The notes beneath the pieces were generated by a model. It searched no databases. It worked only from the letters and a program-made list of their open reading frames with translations, and had not been told where the DNA came from. Made by a program: the position numbers and the translations under genes. This document shows positions 35,701 through 44,131 of a stretch of DNA of 64,000 nt, in pieces (position 1 is the first letter of the stretch; every line of letters starts with the position of its first letter). Location of the stretch: positions 930,001-994,000 of the forward strand of contig JAZAYU010000034.1 in NCBI GenBank assembly GCA_038501625.1. The letters run 5' to 3'. This DNA is from Corbicula japonica (Eukaryota > Mollusca > Bivalvia > Venerida > Cyrenidae).

Positions 35701-38332
35701 TAAATCTTCTTATTGACCTGTGGTGTTAATCGCTGCATTGTCACCAATTTCTCGCCACTACAAAATTTTTCAAATATCGGCATAACGCATCCGATACATC
35801 GTTGCACATCACACTATTTGGGTCAGAGTATACGTTTTCAGTAAAAATGTGTATAAAAGCCAAAACTAGAATTACAACAAAGTACGATGAAAATAGATCT
35901 ATTAGGTTCCAAACTTCAACTTACTGTCCAATGACGACTAGACGACCATGTACTCTGTTCTCACAACAGCATGAAGGCGTCGTTGTGCTTGGAGGAATAG
36001 TGGTTGTGGCAAGTGCTTTTGTCTGAATATTTGTAAAATACTAGTACATTGTATTTGTGCCCAAGGTTATAAAACTGAGCATGGAAACCAGTCCCAAACC
36101 TCAAGGATCTGATTGGCTGAAATGGCGACCAGTCGCCATTTCAGCCAATCAGATGCTTGAGATTTGAGACTGGTTTCCAATCTCAGCTTTATAACCTTCA
36201 GCCATGTTTACATAGATACTATCCTTAGAATTCTTACAAGAGAGAAAAACACTAGGAACTGTAGCATGTATATTTTGTCACAGAACGTTCAAAGGCAGAA
36301 GACCGTTGTTCTCTTTTCCATCCTTTGAAATTTTGCCATAGTGCGAGGGACGATCCAAAATAACGTAAACTTTTGTTATTGTATCTTTATTTGAAATGCG
36401 TTCACAAAAATATTATTCTAAAGTCAAAACAAAAATATATTTATAGCGTTTTTATGTGTTGTTGTATTTTGCTGATATTTTGTAAAAATATGCTAAACAT
36501 ATAAAAATTTCGACTAAAGCTTGTGTTATTGTTTTTGTGATATTTTGAATAATATAAAAATCTATAACAAAAGTCTACGTTATTTTGAATTATACCTCGT
36601 AAATGCATCTCTCTGCCTCTCATGCACATACGCCGGCATGGTTGAAAAAGAAGAACAATTCCTTAGTATATACAGGGAAATGTTCCACACTTCTGTTTGC
36701 CATATTTGTTACGACTTTGGTCGAGAATCCTTTAGGAATGTCCTTGAGAAATATTTTAAGCGGTTTAATACAATAGTTTTAAAGGTTTTGTTGATAGACT
36801 CTGTAGCATAAAAAGGAACAGTTGTGCCTAAGGTTATAAAACTGAGCATGGAAACCAGTCTCGAATCTCAAGCATCTGATTGGCTGAAATGGCGACCAGT
36901 CGCCATTTCAGCCATTCAGATGCTTGAGATTTTAGACTGGTTTCCAAACTCAGTTTTATAACCCCCAGCTTTGATTTTAGGACCACGACAAATCTATTAA
37001 ATAGTTTCAGAGGAGAAAATGTTGTTTGACACAAACTGTTGTCCGAACTAACGGGAGTCTGATACAGACCGGTTACAATAGCTCAACGTGAGCTTAAACA
37101 GGCGTCAGAAAACAGTTCAGAAAACTTTGAAAAAATAATGTTGACAATACTAAAAGTAATAATGCAGATTATGATTTTAAACGCGCACACAGCATTAAAC
37201 TCTACAAAAATGTTGTAAATGTGAATTGAAACTATTCATACCGTGGATGACGACGTCGTGGTAGATGGTGTGCACTCATCAAATGGTGGTTCCCCAGGTA
37301 ATTGAACTTAAACGAAAAATGAAAATCAGAATGTTTAAAATCACACAAATGAAACTTGCGGCTTTTTTTACCGGCAGGTTAACGAAGGTTTATAGGTGTC
37401 AGTGTTGTCTTGGATAAAATAATTTACAACAACTTTTATTATGGAGCATTCTAAATGCGGCAACGGAAGTGTTACCAATGCATCATGCTATTAGGTCTCA
37501 AATAAGTTTCTATTATATTATTAATATTTTGGAAAGAAGTTATTACGGGCACTTTATACTGTTGTTCAAAATGTTTAAGCCAAGATTCATTTGCTTAAAA
37601 TTAAGACAAGAGCCTAAGACCATAAAATAGAGTTTGAGGAACAGTTTCAAAGCAGTAAGTTGGTTAAAATTGAGAGCTGTGCCCAAGATCATAAAAGTTA
37701 ATCTGGAGATCAGTCTCAAATCTCAAGCAGTCGCCATTTCAGCCAATCAGATCATTGAGATTTGAGACTGATCTCAAATCTTAGTTTTATGATCTTGGGC
37801 CCTAGTCAGATGCTTGAGATTTAAGACTGATCTCCAGTTAAAGTTTTATAATTTGGGCAAAGAACTTACCTGGAGGCAAGGGATATTCTCTGTTTAATTC
37901 GTACAGTATTCTACAATATAAGGCAGACAATGAATTAACGAATTTGTAGGCAGAATAAATGTCGGAATTTAAACAAATTAAACGACTGTTACCTGTTTTA
38001 ATGTCCAATATGCTTAAGTACAGTAATAATCACATTTCAATTTTGAAATCATATTTATTTATTACCAGATTTATTTTAAATCAGAACATAATAGTTTAAG
38101 TTTACATGTATTTCCATCATCGCTAAAAACTCGTATATCGTCATAGTGCAATAATGGTATTACTCCTTTTTATGTCAGTGGTACCAAGGGTACTCATACT
38201 GTGTCTGCGCTTAGCTGACAATATATGCATCTATAATTAAGTAAATCATTTTAAAGAACACTTGGTCAGACAAGATTTTAAAAAATAGGACTCACTCCGC
38301 AATGTGTTATTATTATCATTATTATTATTATA

Positions 38333-38398
<66 letters not shown>

Positions 38399-38453
38399 GT
38401 TGTTGTTGTTGTTGTTGTTGTAAATAATATGATATCACATCATGACGTCAAGG

Positions 38454-38495
<42 letters not shown>

Positions 38496-41400
38496 GTCAA
38501 TAATAAAAAATAACAACAACATAGTTCTAATATTACATCATGACGTCAAAGGATGTGAGGCGTCAATGACAACGACGTCTCAGTTTCATTATTGTTTAAT
38601 AAATCTAGAAATTTGCGTTTTGCAAATACAGTAAATTAGCGAATATTACAGCATTATTAAAGTACAAAGTTACTATGTATTTTGACAGAAAGGAATGAAA
38701 TTCACATTCAAAGGTATGTGTTTTTGAGTATAATTTAGCAGTCATACGTAGAGCTAGATATTTGTCCGATAACAGTCGCGTTCTTAAGTTATTTTCATTT
38801 TTAGATATGATGTAATATTTTCAAAGAATATTTCTCACAAAGTATACAGTAATAGTTTAACAGTTAATCTGCGATTTATTCAAGAAAAATATGAAACTGA
38901 CTGCAAAAGTCTGCTAAAGCTTCAACCATTGACATTGCAAAAATCTACAAGTTTTCAACCATTGACATTGCAAAAATCTGCTAATGTTCCCAACCATTTA
39001 CACAAATCTGCTAAAGTTTTCAACCTTGATATTGCAAAAAAGTCTGCTAAAGTTTCCAACAATTCACATTGCAACAAATCTGCTAGTGTTTTCAACAATT
39101 GACATTGCAACAAATCTGCTCAAGTTTTAAAAAACTGACATTGCAATAAATCTACTAATGTTTTCAACAACTGACATAGCAACAAATGCTAAAGTTTTAA
39201 ACCATTGACACTGCAACCTATCCTGTGTAGGAATCGTGTCACAGTAAATGCTTACCTGGCACGGATAATCAGGCGGCCTTTCAGTTTTTCCGGGAACTCA
39301 CTGGAAAGAAAAACCATTCAGTTTTCTAAAACAATTTCTTTGAATGGAACATCAAAAGACTTTTAAAATGGCAAAAAAAAATGTAATTTATAACTAATAT
39401 GACTATGATATACCTATCCACCTCGGCTATATATGTAATTACATTACGGCGGCTTGGATTTTCACTTACCGATTAACTGGTCAATTTTTCTTTAATTCAG
39501 CAGGATAGGTCCTCCATGTCTTCCCAGTCTTTCTTTTATTTTTCATGTTAAGTTAATGATGTAAAATACTTTAAAATGCCGGAAACAACGTCATCACGTG
39601 ACCAGAGGAAATGACGACCAATGCCGGTATTATGCCGGTATTTTAATGAAAACAGCTGTGTTTTTTTTAATTTACAAATAAATGAGAGAAACAGACATAA
39701 TTTACAGGCACTGTCTTTATTGGCGATTTCTAATACAACTTAACAATATTTATTAAATTGATATCATGTTTTGTTCTATGTTTTTTGCGAAACATTAAAT
39801 AGTTAAGTAAGTGTAAGTATTTTCAAACAATAATAAAGTAATCATTGAGTTGAGTGACCGTATTCAGCACAATTTTATTAAAATTACTTACGGCAAACAT
39901 GTGAGGCCATCATCGTCTCTCTGCTTCCCGGTATCATTATGGTTTTGTCTGAAACGAAAATGGACTGTAGAAAAGCAGTTCTTGCGAACATGCAATCATG
40001 CGCGTAGCTGCATATACATGAATCGAGGCTGAATCCAGGGCTGAAGGTTATACAACTGAGTTTGGAACTGAGTCTGGTCGCCATTTCAGCCAATCAGATG
40101 CTTGAGATTTAAGACTGGTTTCCATGCTCAGTTTTATAACCTTGGGCACATGTGATTCTCCACAGAACGCTCAGAATGCACCAAATTGCACCATTGATTT
40201 CAGAATGTTCCGTGAGGGGCATGCCCAAACACAATAAGGAATCCATTCAAATAGACGGCTAGCTACGCCCTTGGCAATTTATTACAAGTTAAAAAAAATC
40301 AGTTTGTCATACAGACTGTTCGCGACAAGCGATTCCATAGTGCTTGAACGACATGGTTTCTGCTCACGTTTTGCCCTTAGGCGCGCTCACAAAGAGTTCC
40401 TGTTGTTTTATTTCAGATGTTGAAAAAACTTCGGTACAATTCAACGTCAATACTGCCGTGTTTTACTTGTCACACACAATAATGTTCTTGTTATATAATA
40501 ATATACAAGATAGCCGCGGCCAAATTGAACGCGTATCACCAATGTTGCGAATATTTATGCTGTGGAATAAATAATACAATACGCACGACACATTCACACA
40601 CGTACCTATTTTCTTGTTTACCATATGGAAATATGTTCCCTATTTTCAACCAGTGTGGCCTATTTTTAATTGTTAATTTATGTATTTGTAAGTTTTTATC
40701 AGCAGAATATTGAAATTAAAGGATGGCATCCAAATGAACACAATGTCTGATCTTAACACAAAAAACAAGTGGACTTGTAAGTCTGTGAATATATAATAAA
40801 ATTATTTAAGAAATGACACTTCTGTTTTGCTTGAACTATTGCTACTTCCCTTTGGAAGCCAGCGTTGCTTTCGAATTTCAAATAAGTATTGTCGCGACAA
40901 AAACTCGAACTTAATGTCAATGACATTGTTTCGACATTTGCGTTCGGATTTAGCAAAATGCGTAGTACTTAAATCGCACATCATGAAATTATTTCAACAT
41001 ATTGACATAATTTGTCCGTTTTGTTGTCAACTTATATCTGACGTCATTCGTAAAATAGAACGTTTGCGAGTGGCCCATAATCGTTTCCGTAGATTTGTGT
41101 CGTGTTCTTTCATTCCCTGGTTAGAATCGCCTACAATGCAGATTCTATCAAACTACCGACGGTTTATCTGACTATTTTCAATTTGTTTGTTTATTTGTTG
41201 TTGTTTTTTTTTCATTTTACAATTTGAACATTGTTGTATTTGTTTTCATTTGACTTTATACTTGAAGACAAACCCTGTCGCAGTTAATTAATAAATAGAC
41301 ATTTTTTACACTCCTACTTTTTGCCCAAGGAAATACTACTTACATCGAGGCGATATTTAATCAGTCATGTTTACATGACTTTAAGCAAATAACTAGCATC

Positions 41401-42673
41401 GGTCAGTGCATTTTTAAAACTATTTATCAAATACTTAAGCATGAATGAAAACAACCCCATTTCCAACGATGTAAATTCTTGTCGTACCACTTCTGTATTG
41501 TGTAAGTTCGCACTTTTTCTTACACGCTTATTGCATCGTCAATAAGCCCTATTTTCACATGGTGAAGCACGAGCATGCATAAAGTGACCAATTTCGATAA
41601 CTTCCGGTGAATGGTATAGCTTGTTGAAATTCCTTTAAAAAAAACTGCGTGGAATATCTCTTAGCGTAATCATAACACGCATTATATAACTTAAATACAG
41701 CTGAAGATTTTTAACACTGGTTTCTTCAATTCGAATGATTCGGCGACCTAGAACATAAAACTGATATAAGAGACTGGTCTCCCTTCTCAAGAAACTGGTT
41801 GCTAGAAATTGAATTCGATACCAGACTGACCAATCACAAGTTATTAATTTGAGAATAGTCTCTGATCTCAGTATTATTATCACGGGCCAAACTCAACTAC
41901 TCAAATACATTTAAATGTAACCAATGTGAAATAAATTTGTTTCATTAGTAATATTTGCCTCTTTGTACTTATAAATGTTAAAAGGTACTGTTAAAATATA
42001 AAACGAAGTTTAATACAAACATGTTTTTTTCGAACTTGAACTAGTTTTCAAATTTCCACTCTTATATTGCGTCAACTAATGTCTTAAAACTCCATTGACA
42101 GTACAGCTAAATTTTACCATGAATACTTACTGTTTGAACAGGACAGTTCCCTTTACTGATATATCAGCTTTTGCAAAACTGAAAATAATTAAGATATATT
42201 TTTTAAAATAAACAGGGAAGACCGCCAGGAATATAATGTTCCATAAAATAACTTTAAGAACAATAACAAAATGTGTTCATTTATTTAGAACTTGATACAA
42301 GAAATATGTATATATGTATTTGTACAACAGAAATGTTGTGTTTTTTTTCAAGATTTAAAGTAGTATGAGATCATCATATCATTAAACAAAAAAGATTTGT
42401 TACTCAATATAGGAATGTTATTATGTTATAATGCTAATATAGATAAAGATGGACACTTACTGTAAACATATGAAGAGAAAGGCAATATATATTGCCCATG
42501 GAATTGACACGATAGATGTGTGTCTGAAACGAAAAGGATAATAATCAAAAATACTTACGTTTACTAGTATTTGCATACAATATGTAATATAAAATATACG
42601 ATACCTTGCTAAAGAATAATTTGTTTTGAAACTTTATGTTTTATTAATGTCATGTATCTCACCAATATATCAG

Positions 42674-42757
<84 letters not shown>

Positions 42758-43337
42758 TATTATTATTATTATTCTTATTATTATTATTATGCAAAGTTTT
42801 GCGCGACATCGCGTTTTCCCGCCCCTATTTCTTGGCCTTTGTCAGTACAAATGTATATAGAAAGTACCCTTTCCTCCATATATACGCATTTTAACGCATG
42901 TGCGACCAGTGCAGATCCTGGTCAGACGAAACGTCTGATCAGAATCTGCACTGGTCGCATTTTGGTCAGAAGTAACCTAACAAGTCAAAAAGCGATCAGT
43001 TTTGATCCTGATCAGACAGCACAGCTATGCTGGCTGATCTGTTTCTACACTGATGTCCACGCAATAATGGTGTGTCTATGGAGGAAAGGGTTGAACCGGT
43101 GTTCGTGGAAGGAAAATTGCCTCGCAGAATCAGTTTATAGAACATAATAATAAAATTATGAAAGTAGAACTATCTTAGTTTAGGAATCGAAATTTTAGGC
43201 CACATTAGGTAAACGCTGCGTCTTGAATATTTGAGTATAAAAAGCGACTTGTTTCGCTCGTTCATCTTCAGGTTTAGATAATGTTGTATTACTGAACAAA
43301 CTTCTTTTTACCTTGTTACATTTTCAATATTATACAT
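16899..43337 (-). CDS. Giant mucin-like single-pass membrane protein, about 23 coding exons
   Basis: Coding exons in order: 43337-43312 (tentative), 42523-42461, 42178-42131, 39948-39892, 39300-39256, 37910-37870, 37306-37242, 36022-35925, 35111-30133, 29385-29291, 28778-26659, 26283-26243, 25751-25675, 25260-25163, 23669-23490, 22746-22706, 22295-22148, 20817-20743, 20200-20133, 19777-19678, 19310-19263, 18811-18754, 16922-16899. All joins keep one frame, about 2,864 residues. Order of parts: signal peptide WAIYIAFLFICLHFAKA; small Cys/Pro modules with a recurring strand-like motif (KGRLIIRARILYE, HGRLVVIGQ, HGHLVIIAE, EGHIVYIAQVIEY); huge Ser/Thr tracts expected to be O-glycosylated; one TM helix; a tail of about 50 residues. 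The architecture is that of a transmembrane mucin. I do not recognise the family and assign no function beyond a glycosylated surface or secreted-layer role (inference). Confidence 0.78.
18754..18811 (-). CDS. Mucin-like gene, tail exon 2
   Basis: It reads RTLYEHPEHGLIKSADVAQE between TTTCAG and GTGTGT, phase 2 in and 0 out. It starts R-x-LYE like the ectodomain exons. Confidence 0.68.
19263..19310 (-). CDS. Mucin-like gene, tail exon 1
   Basis: It reads QLYSYNPACEKHGSR in the carried phase, donor GAG|GTAAGT. The acceptor is weak; AG at 19311-19312 or one three bases upstream both keep frame. Confidence 0.5.
19488..19612. repeat. GC-rich minisatellite in a mucin-gene intron
   Basis: Imperfect units such as GTTGGCGGCCTAGCGGCCTG, GGTGGCATAGCGGCGTGA and GTTGGCGGCCAAGCGGCGTG. 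Strikingly GC-rich in otherwise AT-rich DNA. Confidence 0.75.
19678..19777 (-). CDS. Mucin-like gene, transmembrane exon
   Basis: It reads a hydrophobic stretch including FGLSVLSGIALILCMLLLFL followed by NKN, a classic type I membrane span and stop-transfer. Acceptor ATACAG, donor TAG|GTAAAT. Confidence 0.78.
20100..20126. repeat. F1 end fragment
   Basis: CCCAAGGTTATAAAACTGAG only, 6 bp beyond the mucin-gene donor at 20133. Confidence 0.6.
20133..20200 (-). CDS. Mucin-like gene, juxtamembrane exon
   Basis: It reads EVIYDDCVPDHTVELDLQSA then TP. Two overlapping donors exist, after 20137 (CCG|GTAAGT) and after 20133 (TAA|GTAAGA). Only the second gives the phase needed by the transmembrane exon, so it is preferred. 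A missed small exon is the alternative. Confidence 0.6.
20743..20817 (-). CDS. Mucin-like gene, exon VIEYDPKEENG
   Basis: It reads QVIEYDPKEENGISTSEDGY then VVTIAE between TTTCAG and GTAAGC. It ends in the same strand-like motif. Confidence 0.78.
21274..21531. mobile_element. 258-bp MITE with 28-bp inverted ends and TA flanks
   Basis: 21274-21301 (with TACTCAACAAAAAAAGAAAC) pairs with 21504-21531 with one mismatch. Both ends are flanked by TA, as for Tc1/mariner-type target duplication. No coding content. Confidence 0.8.
22148..22295 (-). CDS. Mucin-like gene, Pro-rich third module
   Basis: It reads LQMPGDPPFEQCSEPPRPHP, a TAPTPTITPTPAP tract, then CDKEGHIVYIA at donor TCA|GTAAGT. It combines the PGEPPFDEC and HGRLVVIG parts of the other modules in one exon. 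Confidence 0.8.
22706..22746 (-). CDS. Mucin-like gene, third copy of exon 6 type
   Basis: 41 bp between TTGCAG and GTGAGT reading EIIYVLNREDPLPP; phase 2 in and 1 out, as in its paralogues. Confidence 0.78.
22774..22801. repeat. (AAT)n microsatellite
   Basis: About nine AAT units just upstream of the 22706-22746 exon. Confidence 0.9.
22927..22958. repeat. (ATC)n microsatellite
   Basis: About ten ATC units. Confidence 0.9.
23490..23669 (-). CDS. Mucin-like gene, compact Cys/Ser/Thr exon
   Basis: It opens IIEEECPSTTTKIISSSTE, like the giant exon, and closes PSCCCENRVHGRLVVIGE, like the end of the 21-residue repeat exon, with about 30 residues between. It looks like an unexpanded version of the large exons. 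Confidence 0.84.
24570..24655 (-). repeat. Dispersed repeat F3, inverted copy
   Basis: TTGGTGCACCCTAAAATTTT followed by TTTAAAACCCCAGTGGCAAA mirrors the copy at 508-590 on the opposite strand, ending with the same TTTGC..TCGAAAGGTCA-like edge. Confidence 0.5.
24788..24816. repeat. (AAC)n microsatellite
   Basis: About nine ACA units in an intron of the mucin-like gene. Confidence 0.9.
25163..25260 (-). CDS. Mucin-like gene, duplicate of exon 8
   Basis: It reads TKALTTTTIPPSTTT and PSCCCENRVHGHLVVIG with donor AGA|GTAAGT; identical length to the 35925-36022 copy. Confidence 0.85.
25675..25751 (-). CDS. Mucin-like gene, duplicate of exon 7
   Basis: It reads VLLPGEPPFDVCTPSTTTSS then TESPST with donor ACG|GTATTT. 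Longer than its twin by four codons (12 bp). Confidence 0.82.
26047..26232. repeat. F1 palindrome copy, old
   Basis: Diverged arms with an extra ATATGAATATATGACTAGTC centre. It ends 10 bp from the donor of the 26243-26283 exon and corresponds in position to the copy near 37858. Confidence 0.75.
26243..26283 (-). CDS. Mucin-like gene, duplicate of exon 6
   Basis: 41 bp between TTGTAG and GTGAGA reading VLYELNREYPLPPG, one residue different from the 37870-37910 copy. Confidence 0.84.
26659..28778 (-). CDS. Mucin-like gene, second tandem-repeat exon (about 26 x 21 residues)
   Basis: Acceptor AATTACAG, then TSTSIYTSLSTDETPITTGY. A 63-bp unit follows, core STTGKVLSTTETVPPTSE, about 26 times, in two main flavours (SEQFT/SEHFS and SERIS/SEKIS). 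The exon ends ACGCCENRKHGHLVIIAE at donor AGA|GTAAGT, so a Cys module closes the repeat. Confidence 0.88.
29291..29385 (-). CDS. Mucin-like gene, Ser-rich linker exon
   Basis: It reads VISTSDSSSRSTTVSSTIPG and ends in SSSSSSAE at donor GAG|GTTAGT. Phases 1 and 0 match both neighbours. Confidence 0.75.
29660..29719. repeat. (TC)30 microsatellite
   Basis: Uninterrupted CT dinucleotides in a mucin-gene intron. Confidence 0.97.
30133..35111 (-). CDS. Mucin-like gene, giant tandem-repeat exon (about 33 x 50 residues)
   Basis: Acceptor TTTTAG, then IKKEKCPSSTTTIKSSSTE. After a short unique part come about 33 units of 150 bp. The core of each unit reads like TSGTTRPVSSSSVSSSASSS followed by VSSTEIPSSTRISSLSTE. 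It ends IPTSQ-G at donor AAG|GTAATT. A 927-bp higher-order period (six units plus a 27-bp insert) is visible near 30961/31888. Almost every residue is Ser, Thr or a small/charged residue, as in mucin PTS domains. The opposite strand also stays open for long stretches. Confidence 0.88.
35925..36022 (-). CDS. Mucin-like gene, exon 8 (CCCENRVHG module)
   Basis: It reads TKALATTTIPPSTTT, then PSCCCENRVHGRLVVIG, with donor ACA|GTAAGT. A 98-bp duplicate of the exon at 25163-25260, same phases. Confidence 0.85.
36058..36203. repeat. F1 palindrome copy, complete
   Basis: TGCCCAAGGTTATAAAACTG to TATAACCTTCAGCC, 35 bp upstream of the mucin exon 35925-36022. Confidence 0.9.
36825..36969. repeat. F1 palindrome copy, complete
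   Basis: TGCCTAAGGTTATAAAACTG to TTTATAACCCCCAGC. Confidence 0.88.
37242..37306 (-). CDS. Mucin-like gene, exon 7 (PGEPPFDEC module)
   Basis: It reads VQLPGEPPFDECTPSTTTSS in phase 1 to 0, donor ACG|GTATGA. A duplicate of the exon at 25675-25751. Confidence 0.83.
37610..37858. repeat. Old F1 copy interrupted by a younger F1 copy
   Basis: The outer halves (from GCCTAAGACCATAAAATAG and to AAGTTTTATAATTTGGGC) are diverged. The inner copy 37680-37801 is crisp and flanked by CTG and CTA. It ends 11 bp from a mucin exon donor. Confidence 0.75.
37870..37910 (-). CDS. Mucin-like gene, exon 6 (ILYELNREYPLPPG)
   Basis: A 41-bp exon between TTGTAG and GTAAGT reading RILYELNREYPLPPG. Nearly identical to the exon at 26243-26283 and related to 22706-22746. 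Confidence 0.85.
38286..38305 (-). pseudogene. Truncated relic of the 3' end of a repeat exon
   Basis: The minus strand here reads CATTGCGGAGTGAGTCC, matching CATTGCAGAGTAAGTCT at the donor of the exon 26659-28778. Upstream of it the exon is gone and a (TTA)n tract begins. Confidence 0.6.
38306..38495. repeat. (TTA)n/(TTG)n microsatellite cluster
   Basis: TTA repeat to about 38398, TTG to 38422, then a second TTA tract at 38455-38492. ATCATGACGTCAA occurs between the tracts and again just after them. Confidence 0.93.
38895..39225. repeat. Minisatellite of about 36-bp units
   Basis: About eight units of the type TCTGCTAAAGTTTTCAACCA-TTGACATTGCAACAAA, between the E5 donor (39255) and the TTA tracts of the mucin-like gene. 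Confidence 0.85.
39256..39300 (-). CDS. Mucin-like gene, exon 5
   Basis: It reads EFPEKLKGRLIIRA then a split Arg, between TTTCCAG and GTAAGC. KGRLIIRA corresponds to HGRLVVIG and HGHLVIIA in later modules. Confidence 0.75.
39892..39948 (-). CDS. Mucin-like gene, exon 4
   Basis: It reads QQNHNDTGKQRDDDGLTCLP in the carried phase between GTTTCAG and GTAAGT. A short polar linker with one Cys; N-D-T is a sequon. Confidence 0.65.
40039..40148. repeat. F1 palindrome copy, left arm shortened
   Basis: GGCTGAAGGTTATACAACTG, then directly GTCGCCATTTCAGCC and the full right arm. Confidence 0.83.
40155..40245. repeat. Possible dispersed repeat piece
   Basis: CAGAATGCACCAAATTGCAC and GAGGGGCATGCCCAAAC resemble a common dispersed repeat of bivalve genomes as I remember it; no second copy in the window. 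Confidence 0.3.
42131..42178 (-). CDS. Mucin-like gene, exon 3 (end of signal peptide)
   Basis: It reads FAKADISVKGTVLFK between TTTTCAG and GTAAGT. A-K-A before D is a good signal-peptidase site. KGTVLFK is the first instance of the strand motif seen in later modules. Confidence 0.75.
42461..42523 (-). CDS. Mucin-like gene, signal-peptide exon
   Basis: Acceptor TTTCAG and donor ACA|GTAAGT. The frame that continues reads HTSIVSIPWAIYIAFLFICL, a hydrophobic core joining the next exon at H-FAKA. Confidence 0.75.
42676..42790. repeat. (TTA)n microsatellite
   Basis: About 38 TTA units with three substitutions. It lies in the first intron of the mucin-like gene. Confidence 0.96.
42865..43095. 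mobile_element. F2 double-hairpin copy
   Basis: TACCCTTTCCTCCATATATA to TATGGAGGAAAGGGTTGA; its two internal hairpins carry GACCAGTGCAGATCC and ACAGTTTTGATCC stems. Confidence 0.82.
43312..43337 (-). CDS. Mucin-like gene, candidate first coding exon
   Basis: The signal-peptide exon needs an upstream Met in phase 2. Here ATG at 43337 reads MYNIENVT, then AG at donor AAG|GTAAAA, exactly the phase required. The start context is unremarkable (C at -3). Another upstream exon could be the real one. Confidence 0.4.
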
Positions 43338-44041
43338 TTGTCGTTTCCTTGGTTTGCTTAAATATCCAACAGTTTTCATATTTCTTGAGAATTTTCATTA
43401 TTTAATCCCCAGAATTTCGTTAAAAACATAAAACATCAAACTACCACAATTTTTAATATTCAGCTTCACTTAATATATTTTTTACTCTATGGAAAGCAAA
43501 TGCTTATCACTATCTTTATAATGTATTATTTTTAATGTTTTATTTAAACTCATTTTTTTCTTCATACATTGAAAACTTATGTTATAAAATTCCACAGTTC
43601 ATGACTGCGGGCAATTTTATTATCTTTCTTTAAATCAGTCGCAAATATCCAATTGACAGTATGTAATATTAATTAAAATAAAAATATCCAGGCGACATGT
43701 ATGTATGTCTAAATAATTGTTTATATATAATAAGCATTAACTTTGTACTTTTGTTGATGGTTTGTTGCGACTGCATTTAGTATTTAATATCAAAATACTG
43801 TGTGGGGTACGATAAAAATCTGATTGTTTATATGGCCAACACAACAGCTAGTTTGACAAAAGTTCCGCAAACATCAAATATTGCCGCAGTTCTAGTATAA
43901 GAGTAGGCATATTAATAGCCTGCAGTTTTCCCTAAAATGTTGTTGTTGTTATTGTTTTATGAATTATTGAAGCCTGCTAGAACGATATCACTTCTGAGTA
44001 CTGAGTATAGAGTATAGAACTGAATACAAACATATAGTTCC

Positions 44042-44131
<90 letters not shown>

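Noticed and set aside
40827..41171. 114-residue plus-strand frame with IRKIERLRVAHNRFRRF
   Set aside because: The short motif recalls the post-RT region of non-LTR elements, but nothing else supports it; it lies in a mucin-gene intron.
41728..41890. Very diverged F1 copy
   Set aside because: Only AGACTGGTCTCC-like and TGAGAATAGTCTC-like pieces remain; too weak to list as a feature.
42609..43147. Poly-Tyr, poly-Leu and poly-Asn frames
   Set aside because: Translation of a (TTA)n microsatellite and an F2 element.
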